A stretch of DNA of 11,475 nucleotides from Mucilaginibacter sp. UBA4741 (GTDB lineage Bacteria; Bacteroidota; Bacteroidia; Sphingobacteriales; Sphingobacteriaceae). Positions 1 through 6,598 of this stretch are shown piece after piece (positions within the stretch are counted from its first letter, which is position 1; the number at the start of each line of letters is the position of its first letter). Where the stretch lies: assembly GCA_002403905.1 (NCBI GenBank), contig DHIR01000266.1:717-12191 (forward strand). The letters run 5' to 3'. A program made the position numbers and the translations under genes. The notes beneath the pieces were generated by a model. That model was not told where the DNA came from, made no database searches, and saw only the letters and a program-made list of their open reading frames with translations.

Positions 1-659
1 ACCTGCCAGTACATTAACCGGCGGGCAATTATAAATTTCTCAACCGAGTAGATGCCCTTTTCTTCAATAACAATATGGTCGTCCTTAACATTAAGCATTT
101 TTATAATACGGTCTGAACTTATAATACCTTCGGATACACCAGTAAAAAAACTGTCGCGGTTCAGGTAATCCAGCCTGTCCATATCCAACTGGCTCGATAC
201 CAGTTCATGCAAAAACCGCCTGGGGTAAGTATTATTAAAAATACGGATAGCCATATCCAGGCGCCCGTTAAACTGTTCGTTCAGCTTATTCATTAACAGC
301 GCTGAGATATCTTCGTGCGATATGCCTTTAACAATGGTATTCTCCAGGGCGTGCGAGAACGGGCCGTGCCCGATATCATGCAATAATATGGCTATGGTTA
401 CCGCTTCTTCCTCTTCGGCGCTAATGGCGTGGCCCTTGCTGCGCAGCGTCTCAATGGTCATCTTCATCAGGTGCATAGCGCCCAGCGCGTGGTGAAAACG
501 GGTATGCAGCGCGCCTGGATAAACCAGGTGGGTCATACCCAATTGTTTAATATATCGCAGCCGCTGAAAATAAGGATGCTCGATCAGGTCGAACACCAAT
601 TCGGTAGGGATGCTTATAAACCCGTAAACCGGATCGTTAATAATTTTTTTCTTATTCAA
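1..659 (-). CDS. HD-domain phosphohydrolase (dNTPase-like, YdhJ/YwfO type), 3' end outside window
   Basis: The minus strand encodes 219 residues before the window edge. The HD metal-site pattern is clear: RFHHALG (about 54-60) in place of the usual RFxHSLG, then LLHDIGHGPFSH (about 92-103) with the HD doublet at 94-95, then QLDMDRLDYLNRD (about 157-169), the hallmark of dGTPase/SAMHD1-like HD proteins. Family members hydrolyse nucleotides or phosphate esters in the cytoplasm; the substrate here is unknown. Relatives are about 400 residues, so roughly half is present. The start is taken as TTG at 659-657, because translation from there (NKKKIINDPVYGF) matches the beginning I recall for relatives and no in-frame ATG lies upstream. 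An upstream in-frame TTG is a less likely alternative. No Shine-Dalgarno is visible. It is divergent to porX. In many Bacteroidota this gene precedes lpxD, which would lie off the left edge (from memory). Confidence 0.9.
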   Translation of the reverse strand, partial: MNKKKIINDPVYGFISIPTELVFDLIEHPYFQRLRYIKQLGMTHLVYPGALHTRFHHALGAMHLMKMTIETLRSKGHAISAEEEEAVTIAILLHDIGHGPFSHALENTIVKGISHEDISALLMNKLNEQFNGRLDMAIRIFNNTYPRRFLHELVSSQLDMDRLDYLNRDSFFTGVSEGIISSDRIIKMLNVKDDHIVIEEKGIYSVEKFIIARRLMYWQ

Positions 660-759
660 TGTGTATGTTAAACGCTGCAAAAGTGTTAAATTATGGTAAA
701 CAAGATAGTTTATATTTGTTAATATTTATTAATGTTCGCTATAATTCATAACAAAACAC

Positions 760-787
760 TTGCTTTGAGGTTATATCGGTAAGTTTG
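760..787 (+). promoter_or_regulatory. Putative porX promoter (Bacteroidota -33/-7 type)
   Basis: TAAGTTTG at 780-787 is a perfect match to the Bacteroidota -7 consensus TAnnTTTG. A TTG at 760-762 lies 17 bp upstream, within the spacing usually given for the -33 element. It would leave a leader of about 45-50 nt before the porX ATG. A second perfect -7 match, TATATTTG at 711-718, lies further upstream without an obvious -33 partner. The 660-840 gap between the divergent genes contains nothing else that I recognise. Confidence 0.5.
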
Positions 788-840
788 TTTAAGTATTGCT
801 TTACTGAACGACATTATTTTATTGATATTATACATATACC

Positions 841-2394
841 ATGCAGGACACTACAATATTATGGGCTGATGATGAGATTGACCTGTTAAAACCACATATA
901 CTTTTTTTAAACGAAAAGGGCTATAAAGTTACCACGGTAACCAACGGAAACGACGCGGTTGAAGCTTTCAAAAATAACTATTTTGATCTTGTTTTTTTAG
1001 ACGAAAATATGCCCGGCCTTACCGGGCTGGAAACCTTGTCGCAAATAAAGAATGTAAATAACGATGTTCCTATTGTAATGATAACCAAGAGCGAGGAGGA
1101 ATATTTGATGGAGGATGCCATAGGATCGAAAATTGACGATTACCTGATAAAACCCGTACACCCCAAACAAATACTGCTCACTATAAAAAAACTGACGGAG
1201 AATAAGCGCCTGGTTACCGAAAAAACAACTATGGCCTATCAGCAGGATTTCAGGAACCTGGGCATAACCCTTAATGATAACCTTAGCCACCAGGAATGGG
1301 TTGATGTTTACAAAAAACTGATCTACTGGGAATTGGAATTGGGGCAATTGGAAGATGCCGGCATGCACGAAATTTTAACCTTGCAAAAAGCCGAGGCCAA
1401 CACCCAGTTCTGCAAGTTTGTTGAGCGCAATTATTTAGACTGGGTTAAAAACCCGGACACCGCGCCAACCAGTTCGCCGCAGTTATTTAAAAAGAAGGTA
1501 TTCCCTAAGCTTGATGGCAAAGGCCCCCTGTTTTTTATCCTGATTGATAATTTAAGGTATGATCAGTTTAAGATCATTAACCCTATTATATCTCAGTATT
1601 TTAAACTGGAGGAGGAAGATACTTATTACAGCATTTTGCCAACAGCAACGCAATATGCGCGTAACTCTATCTTCTCGGGCTTGATGCCTTTAGAGATGGA
1701 AAAACGCTACCCGCAAATGTGGCAGAATGATGAGGACGAGGGCGGCAAGAATCTGTTCGAGTCTGATTTTATTGCAGACCAGATAAGCCGTGTTCACCGC
1801 AAGGACATTAAGCATTCGTACCATAAAATACTAAATATTGATGAGGGCCGCGCGTTGAATGACTCGGTGAGTAACCTCCTTAAGAACGACCTTAACGTAG
1901 TGGTGTATAACTTTGTAGATATGCTGTCGCATGCGCGTACAGATATGCAGATGATCCGCGAGTTGGCCAGTGATGATGCGGCTTACCGCTCATTAACGCT
2001 GTCATGGTTTGAGCATTCGCCGTTGTTTGATCTGTTGAAGTTTTTAGCGCAAAAACAAGTGCGTGTAGTTATTACTACTGATCATGGTACTATCCGCGTT
2101 AAAAAACCAAGCAAAATTATTGGCGACAGGAATACCAATACCAACCTGCGCTACAAACAGGGGCGTAACTTAAACTTCAATGCTAAGGATGTATTCCACA
2201 TACGTAACCCGCACGATGCCATGCTCCCGCGACTGCACGTAAGCTCAAGCTTTGTTTTCGCTAAAGAAGATACATACTTTGTTTATCCTAACAACTACAA
2301 TCACTTTGTTAATTTTTATAATGAGACCTTCCAGCACGGCGGTATCTCGTTAGAAGAAATGATCATCCCGATTGTAACTTATGGACCTAAGTAA
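841..2394 (+). CDS. porX: PorX-type response regulator with C-terminal PglZ (alkaline-phosphatase-fold) domain
   Basis: The 517 residues match the roughly 518 of Porphyromonas gingivalis PorX, which regulates type IX secretion with the kinase PorY. Residues 1-120 are a CheY-like receiver: acidic ADDE at 9-12, phosphoacceptor D54 in FLDENMPG, T82 and K104 in LIKPVHP. A helical linker (about 125-220) leads to a PglZ domain. Its alkaline-phosphatase-superfamily metal-site candidates are all present: D236 (LIDNLRYDQ), T268/T270 (LPTATQYAR), D360/H364 (NFVDMLSH), D414-H415 (TTDHG) and H499 (FQHGG). Published work on PorX reports phosphodiesterase activity on small linear oligonucleotides; the intact site suggests the same here. 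The ATG has no Shine-Dalgarno, as usual in the phylum. No kinase gene is adjacent, and no hairpin terminator follows, so transcription may continue into the toxin-antitoxin genes. Confidence 0.95.
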   Translation: MQDTTILWADDEIDLLKPHILFLNEKGYKVTTVTNGNDAVEAFKNNYFDLVFLDENMPGLTGLETLSQIKNVNNDVPIVMITKSEEEYLMEDAIGSKIDDYLIKPVHPKQILLTIKKLTENKRLVTEKTTMAYQQDFRNLGITLNDNLSHQEWVDVYKKLIYWELELGQLEDAGMHEILTLQKAEANTQFCKFVERNYLDWVKNPDTAPTSSPQLFKKKVFPKLDGKGPLFFILIDNLRYDQFKIINPIISQYFKLEEEDTYYSILPTATQYARNSIFSGLMPLEMEKRYPQMWQNDEDEGGKNLFESDFIADQISRVHRKDIKHSYHKILNIDEGRALNDSVSNLLKNDLNVVVYNFVDMLSHARTDMQMIRELASDDAAYRSLTLSWFEHSPLFDLLKFLAQKQVRVVITTDHGTIRVKKPSKIIGDRNTNTNLRYKQGRNLNFNAKDVFHIRNPHDAMLPRLHVSSSFVFAKEDTYFVYPNNYNHFVNFYNETFQHGGISLEEMIIPIVTYGPK

Positions 2395-2423
2395 TTATTA
2401 ATTTTTTTTATTTAAATTTGGGT

Positions 2424-2588
2424 ATGGTAGTAGTTTTAAATAAAGATACTGATATACAAAGTCTAAAAAAAATATTAGCTGAACGCAAATCTCAAAAAAA
2501 GTTTGATGCAAAGAAGTTTTGTGGGGCATTAAAAACGGACAAGGACGGGTTAAAGATTCAGCAACAACTTCGTAATGAGTGGAGATGA
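2424..2588 (+). CDS. Small antitoxin (VapB-like partner of PIN toxin), 54 aa
   Basis: A 54-codon reading frame starts at ATG 2424 and ends at TGA 2586-2588. Its N-terminal third (MVVVLNKDTDIQSLKKIL) is followed by a basic stretch rich in K and R, then FCGALK, then IQQQLRNEWR at the C-terminus. This matches the layout I recall for short Bacteroidota antitoxins placed before PIN-domain toxins, whose FCG..K and RxEW ends are conserved. It overlaps the toxin start by 14 nt in the +1 frame, the usual coupling for type II modules and strong support that it is real. The predicted role is binding and neutralising the toxin, and possibly autoregulation. A TAAATTTG element ends 3 nt before the ATG, so a leaderless message is possible. 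No DNA-binding fold can be named with certainty. Confidence 0.8.
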   Translation: MVVVLNKDTDIQSLKKILAERKSQKKFDAKKFCGALKTDKDGLKIQQQLRNEWR

Positions 2589-2949
2589 GGTGTTTTTAGA
2601 TACCAATGCATGTATCTATTTTCTTAACGGCGATGAGATTTTGGCTGATTTCTTACAAGGCCAAAGAATCTACATTTCTATCATAACAGAGATTGAATTA
2701 TTTGCTTTTCATGGTAACAACGATGCATCAATCGAAATTTTAAACGATTTTATTGATTCAATCACTGTATTGGACATTGACAAGGAGATAAAAATTTTAA
2801 CCATTCAATTAAGAAAAACCTATAAGTTAAAAATTCCTGATACGATAATTGCAGCCTCGGCTTTAGCCCTTTCTTTACCAATCATTACTGCCGACAAGGG
2901 TTTTAAAAAAATAGCGGGTTTAGATTTAATTTTACACAACACTATATAA
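2575..2949 (+). CDS. vapC: VapC-like PIN-domain ribonuclease toxin
   Basis: The 124 residues form a complete PIN domain. The four expected acidic residues are in place: D9 in FLDTN, E41 in SIITEIELF, D89 in KIPDTIIAAS and D107 in IITADKGF. In this family they hold Mg2+/Mn2+ for endoribonuclease cleavage, usually of tRNA or rRNA; the target cannot be read from the sequence. The start at ATG 2575 overlaps the antitoxin by 14 nt, giving translational coupling and the usual antitoxin-first order. The length is normal and there is no truncation. The pair sits between porX and tsaE, two genes I remember as near neighbours in related genomes, which suggests an acquired module. The symbol is a family-level name. 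Confidence 0.88.
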   Translation: MSGDEVFLDTNACIYFLNGDEILADFLQGQRIYISIITEIELFAFHGNNDASIEILNDFIDSITVLDIDKEIKILTIQLRKTYKLKIPDTIIAASALALSLPIITADKGFKKIAGLDLILHNTI

Positions 2950-2992
2950 TAACAGATTTTAGCGAAGGTCTATTAGCCTGAAAGATGGGCAG

Positions 2993-3029
2993 AAAGATTT
3001 ACGAAGTTTTTAAACTTCGTAAATCTGAT
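2993..3029. repeat. Dispersed palindromic repeat, copy 1
   Basis: Arms AGATTTACGAAGTTT (2995-3009) and AAACTTCGTAAATCT (3012-3026) are perfect 15-bp inverted repeats with a 2-nt centre. Flanking AA on the left and GAT on the right are also shared with copy 2 at 9939-9976. It lies in the gap after vapC. The T-rich DNA that follows (to about 3048) means the hairpin could also stop transcription from the toxin-antitoxin pair. No coding function is evident here. Confidence 0.85.
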
Positions 3030-3051
3030 TGTTGTTTTTGTATTTTTGAAC

Positions 3052-3189
3052 ATGGAACCTTTAGAAAACGATACAATAGCAATTCCCATTGAGCATCAGG
3101 AATTAGTAATTGCCCGAATAGAAGAAGCGAGACTTAATCCTGAAATAATGTTGGATTGGGACCAAGTGTCAAAAGAGTTAGAGTCGTAG
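3052..3189 (+). CDS. Small orphan protein resembling the C-terminal half of an addiction-module antitoxin, 45 aa
   Basis: ATG 3052 opens 45 codons ending at TAG 3187-3189, six bases before tsaE. The pattern IPIEHQELVIARIEEARLNP followed by LDWDQVSKEL resembles, from memory, the second half of TIGR02574-type addiction-module proteins, which are about 70-75 residues and end with an Arg/Glu helix and an NP...W segment. The first half expected of that family is missing, and no toxin follows. The upstream in-frame DNA runs through the palindrome and does not look like the missing part. It may be a shortened remnant or a small functional solo protein. TATTTTTG ends 3 nt before the ATG. Confidence 0.5.
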   Translation: MEPLENDTIAIPIEHQELVIARIEEARLNPEIMLDWDQVSKELES

Positions 3190-3195
3190 TTTATT

Positions 3196-3612
3196 ATGAT
3201 CTTAACCGCAACATCCCTTCAAGCACTACAATCAATAGCAACACAACTCCTATCCCATGTCGGCACTGAAAAAATATTCCTTTTTCACGGCGATATGGGA
3301 TCCGGCAAAACCACGCTCATTAAATCGCTTTGCGAAGTATTGGGCGTAAAAGAATCTGTAACCAGCCCCACATTTGCTATTGTTAACGAGTACGAAGGCT
3401 CATCAGCCAAAATTTTTCATTTCGATTTTTACCGCCTTAAAAACCAAACTGAGGCTTTGGATATGGGGGCCGAGGAATATTTTTATTCGGGCAATTATTG
3501 TTTTATAGAGTGGCCGGAGAAAATACCCGATATGCTGCCTGCACATTATATCAGCATCAGCCTAAAGGTTTTAAATGACGATAGCAGGGAAATATCTGTT
3601 GAAAAAATATAA
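3196..3612 (+). CDS. tsaE: TsaE, ATPase of the t6A tRNA threonylcarbamoylation complex
   Basis: The 138 residues match the size and motifs of TsaE/YjeE. There is a P-loop GDMGSGKTT at 32-40, SPTF at 57-60, the Walker-B-like HFDFYR at 75-80 and the family signature IEWPEKI at 104-110. TsaE works in the cytoplasm with TsaB and TsaD, its ATPase activity resetting the complex that installs t6A at A37 of ANN-decoding tRNAs. The ATG follows the small upstream frame by 6 nt, so the two may be co-transcribed. The ald homologue starts 38 nt downstream in the same direction, consistent with an operon. No frameshift or missing motif is seen. Confidence 0.95.
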   Translation: MILTATSLQALQSIATQLLSHVGTEKIFLFHGDMGSGKTTLIKSLCEVLGVKESVTSPTFAIVNEYEGSSAKIFHFDFYRLKNQTEALDMGAEEYFYSGNYCFIEWPEKIPDMLPAHYISISLKVLNDDSREISVEKI

Positions 3613-3650
3613 TGTATTTTTCTTATCTTCAACATCCATAAAAAAAGATT

Positions 3651-4877
3651 ATGAGTTCAGGGAAATACAGTGGGTTTTCGGACATTGCCAAGCAAGCAAT
3701 GATGCAGCCTCAGGAGTCGATGCTCGAAGTTAAGAATAAAAAAAACAAACTTTATATTGGCATTCCAAAGGAAGTATCTTTCCAGGAAAACCGTATTCCT
3801 CTTACTCCTCTGTCGGTAGCTTTATTAATTAATAACGGCCACGAGGTAATGCTGGAAAGCAATGCCGGCAAGGCCGCCAAATTCCTGGATAAAGATTATG
3901 CCGAGCAGGGCGCACAAATTGTTTTCGATACCAAAAAGGTTTACGAGGCTGATATCATTATAAAAATAGCACCGCCTACGTTACAGGAGATAGCGATGAT
4001 GAAACCGGGACAGATATTAATATCGGCCCTGCAGATATCAACCTTAAAAGTCGAATGTCTGCAAGCATTATTAAAAAAACAAGTTACAGCTCTGTGCTTT
4101 GAGCACTTGCGCGATGAAGGTAACTCGTTAAGCGTAGTACGCGCCATGAGCGAAATTGTAGGCGCTACCTCCATATTAATAGCTGCCGAATATCTGAGCA
4201 ACGTATTTGATGGCAAAGGCCTGATGCTAGGCGGCATAACCGGCGTCCCCCCTACCGAAATTGTAATACTAGGTGCAGGCACCGTCGGCGAATATGCCGC
4301 GCGTACCGCTATATCATTAGGAGCAGAAGTAAAGGTTTTCGACCCATCAATTTATAAACTGCGCCGCTTGCAAAACAATATTGGCGCAAGGGTATTTACA
4401 TCAGTAGTGCAGCCCATTGTTTTAGAAAAAGCCATAACTACCTGTGATGTTGCCATAGGTGCCATGCGTGCCGAAGATGGCCGCAGCCCATGTATTGTTA
4501 CCGAAACTACGGTTAGCAAAATGAAACCAAACTCGGTTATTATTGATGTAAGTATTGACCAGGGCGGCTGTTTTGAAACTTCAGAGATCACCAACCATAC
4601 CCACCCGGTATTCCGCAAGTATGATGTTATACATTATTGTGTGCCTAATATAGCTTCGCGGGTTGCACGTACTGCTACGTATGCGCTGACCAATATCTTT
4701 ACCCCTATTTTGTTGGAGATTGGTGAGCAGGGCGGTGTTAAAAATGTTATCTGGCAAAAATCTGGCGTACGCGAGGCTGTTTATATTTACCAGGGGCACC
4801 TAACCAATAAACACATTGCCGAACGTTTTTCATTACCCTGTAAAGACCTTGACCTTTTAATTGTATCAAACCGTTAA
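3651..4877 (+). CDS. ald: Alanine dehydrogenase family protein (NAD-binding), Bacteroidota long form
   Basis: The 408 residues comprise an N-terminal extension of about 30 residues, then the AlaDH/PNT fold. Visible are IPKEVSFQENRIPLTP (38-53, with pyruvate-binding R48), K105 in IIIKIAPP (matching the catalytic Lys), the Rossmann motif GAGTVG at 208-213 and IDVSIDQGGCFET (298-310, D303). Classical AlaDH, about 370 residues, interconverts L-alanine with pyruvate and ammonia using NAD. The segment equivalent to the classical TYLHL, which carries the catalytic His, reads ISALQIS here with Q128 in the histidine position. I recall the same trait in other Bacteroidota homologues, so activity on alanine should not be assumed. 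It follows tsaE in the same direction and converges on a broken phosphatase gene with a 2-nt gap. Confidence 0.85.
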   Translation: MSSGKYSGFSDIAKQAMMQPQESMLEVKNKKNKLYIGIPKEVSFQENRIPLTPLSVALLINNGHEVMLESNAGKAAKFLDKDYAEQGAQIVFDTKKVYEADIIIKIAPPTLQEIAMMKPGQILISALQISTLKVECLQALLKKQVTALCFEHLRDEGNSLSVVRAMSEIVGATSILIAAEYLSNVFDGKGLMLGGITGVPPTEIVILGAGTVGEYAARTAISLGAEVKVFDPSIYKLRRLQNNIGARVFTSVVQPIVLEKAITTCDVAIGAMRAEDGRSPCIVTETTVSKMKPNSVIIDVSIDQGGCFETSEITNHTHPVFRKYDVIHYCVPNIASRVARTATYALTNIFTPILLEIGEQGGVKNVIWQKSGVREAVYIYQGHLTNKHIAERFSLPCKDLDLLIVSNR

Positions 4878-4879
4878 AA

Positions 4880-5491
4880 CTAATGACTGTTCACCGGCGG
4901 TATAAATGACGGATTGAACCGCTGGATAATATACTGCTGCGGTATTTCTGTAACGTGGTGTTTTTTGCCATAATTGCTTACAAAAACTTCCCGCTTATCA
5001 TTTTCATAAATGGTGATTTGGAATATCAGATCGTAGTCTTCTTCGTTCAATTCGGTAAATGGCGGGCTAACACCAAGCTCACTCATTAGCGGCATTATGT
5101 CTTTGTACTGTGCTACTATCAATACATTAGTGCCCTGAAAATTGCGGGTTAGTTTTTTTACAAACGCGCTAACACTATCTGTATAAACTCTGGCTAATAT
5201 TTTTGCTTTTGCTGATAGCGGCATCACCGTTTCATTGGCAACTTTACCTGCGGGTATATAAATTGCCTGTATCTTTTCGCGTTTTAATACCTTTAACAAG
5301 GCTTGTGCCCGGTCTTGCCCTTCGTTTGATAACCCCACCGTATTATTGTTTGCGGCCAAAACGGGTTCACTGCTTTCGGCATTTCTAACAATTCAGATAT
5401 TTGTTTTTTGTGCTAAGGCATTAAAATTGCTAAATAACAAGCAGCAAAGTATTAATTTAAAATAGCCGTTAAAATATTGCAGTTTTTTCAT
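4880..5491 (-). pseudogene. Secreted histidine-phosphatase-fold protein, interrupted by an in-frame TGA and lacking both catalytic His
   Basis: On the minus strand ATG 5491 starts a lipid-free signal peptide: MKKLQYFNGYFK, then LILCCLLFSNF, then NALAQ. After KTNI comes an in-frame TGA (5395-5393). Beyond it the same frame continues for 170 codons to TAG at 4882-4880. That part begins IVRNAESSEPV, aligned with the phosphatase signature IVRHAEK, and goes on with LSNEGQDRAQALLKVLK and NVLIVAQYKDI, the counterpart of VLVVGHSNTI. So the frame is a SixA/phosphoglycerate-mutase-like histidine phosphatase with one nonsense codon. Both catalytic histidines are replaced, by Asn (position 37) and Gln (position 128). 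A TTG at 5359 could start a 159-residue product, but it would lack the signal peptide and the RHG-equivalent strand. A sequencing error in the TGA cannot be excluded. It diverges from the YihY gene. Confidence 0.75.
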
Positions 5492-5525
5492 GGCAAAACA
5501 CACGGGCTATAAAAACCGTACATTA

Positions 5526-5537
5526 CAAATATATTTG
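5526..5537. promoter_or_regulatory. Self-complementary -7-like element between divergent genes
   Basis: CAAATATATTTG is a perfect 12-bp palindrome, so TATATTTG, a full match to TAnnTTTG, can be read on both strands. It lies between the minus-strand phosphatase start (5491) and the YihY start (5545). No convincing -33 TTG is found for either direction, so the promoter reading is tentative. Confidence 0.3.
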
Positions 5538-5544
5538 ATTTAAA

Positions 5545-6531
5545 ATGAGATTTTTAAGGAAAGGATACCGCAAAAAAGTTTGGAAAATTTTAGTGGCTAC
5601 TTTTAGTGGTTTTATTGATGATAACGGATTAAAGCTAAGTGCATCATTAGCTTATTATACAGTTTTTTCACTGGCTCCGCTTTTAATATTGATTATATCA
5701 TTAGCGGGTCTTTTTCTGGGTAACGATGCGGCCACTAACCAGCTTTATCCACAAATAGCGCAATATGTAGGATCGAAAGCTGCTATTCAGATACAAGAAA
5801 TGTTAAAAAGTCTGGCATTTTCGGGCAAATCCGGAACGGCAGTTGTAATTGGGGTAGTAACACTAATGATAGGCGCAAGCAGCATATTTGTTGAGATACA
5901 AGACTCTATAAATATAATTTGGAGGGTTAAGGCAAAACCTAAAAAGGGTTGGCTTAAATTGATCCAAAACAGGTTCTTGTCATTCTCGCTCATTGTAAGC
6001 TTAGGTTTTTTGCTGTTGGTATCATTGGTAATTAATTTTTTAATGGATGCTTTAAGTAAAAAGCTGGTTCATTTTTTACCGTATGTAACCAGCTTGCTTA
6101 TAAAAGGCGTTAACCTGGGCATTACGCTTATTGTTATATCTACCTTATTCGCTATTATATTTAAGGTATTGCCTGATGTTAAGATCCGCTGGAAAGATGT
6201 GCGCATAGGCGCTGTTTTCACAGCTTTATTATTTATGCTGGGGCAATATTGTATTGGTTTATACTTGCAATATACCGCGCAAAGCTCGGCTTATGGTGCG
6301 GCAGGTTCCATAATTTTGCTATTACTATGGATATATTATACCGCCGCTATATTATATATCGGTGCAGAATTTACAGAGGTATATGCCGAAGCTATTGGCT
6401 GTAAAATTGAACCCGCCGAATACGCTGTATACATAGTACAAACAGAAGTTGAGCATGTAGTAAAAACCCTGCCGCCGCAAAATCCTGCTCTGGAAGGCGA
6501 ATTGGAACAGCCCGAAAAACCAGCCGGATAA
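5545..6531 (+). CDS. YihY/BrkB family inner-membrane protein
   Basis: The 328-residue protein has a basic N-terminus followed by about six hydrophobic segments, at roughly 33-58, 98-118, 144-168, 188-208, 220-241 and 251-273. Family signatures are LSASLAYYTVFSLAPLL (31-47), the IFVEIQDSINIIW segment (114-126) and YGAAGSIILLLLWIYYTA (250-267). The tail after about 285 is hydrophilic and proline-rich and probably cytoplasmic. The family was once annotated as ribonuclease BN or virulence factor BrkB; its real molecular function is unknown. The length is typical and the frame is intact. The gene appears monocistronic: the next gene starts 67 nt downstream after a perfect inverted repeat. Confidence 0.93.
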   Translation: MRFLRKGYRKKVWKILVATFSGFIDDNGLKLSASLAYYTVFSLAPLLILIISLAGLFLGNDAATNQLYPQIAQYVGSKAAIQIQEMLKSLAFSGKSGTAVVIGVVTLMIGASSIFVEIQDSINIIWRVKAKPKKGWLKLIQNRFLSFSLIVSLGFLLLVSLVINFLMDALSKKLVHFLPYVTSLLIKGVNLGITLIVISTLFAIIFKVLPDVKIRWKDVRIGAVFTALLFMLGQYCIGLYLQYTAQSSAYGAAGSIILLLLWIYYTAAILYIGAEFTEVYAEAIGCKIEPAEYAVYIVQTEVEHVVKTLPPQNPALEGELEQPEKPAG

Positions 6532-6540
6532 TAACTGCAT

Positions 6541-6568
6541 AAATTATTACGCTTACCTGTAATAATTT
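6541..6568. repeat. Perfect 10-bp inverted repeat between YihY and protease-like genes
   Basis: AAATTATTAC (6541-6550) and GTAATAATTT (6559-6568) are exact reverse complements with an 8-nt spacer. The stem is almost all A/T, so it would be a weak terminator for the YihY gene. A dimeric-regulator operator upstream of the next gene is the alternative reading. Confidence 0.45.
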
Positions 6569-6598
6569 CATAATTTTAGTATCCAATTATAAAATATT

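Noticed and set aside
429..671. 80-codon plus-strand frame
   Set aside because: It lies opposite the HD-phosphohydrolase gene, whose conserved motifs are clear on the minus strand.
711..718. TATATTTG as the main porX promoter
   Set aside because: It is a perfect -7 match but has no TTG at proper spacing; the box at 780-787 fits better. A second start site remains possible.
3941..4799. Three minus-strand frames across the ald homologue
   Set aside because: They overlap a well-conserved dehydrogenase and show no recognisable features.
5393..5395. TGA read as selenocysteine
   Set aside because: The position precedes the phosphatase strand, where no Cys/Sec is expected, no convincing SECIS-type hairpin was seen after it, and both catalytic residues are also lost. 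A nonsense mutation or sequence error is simpler.
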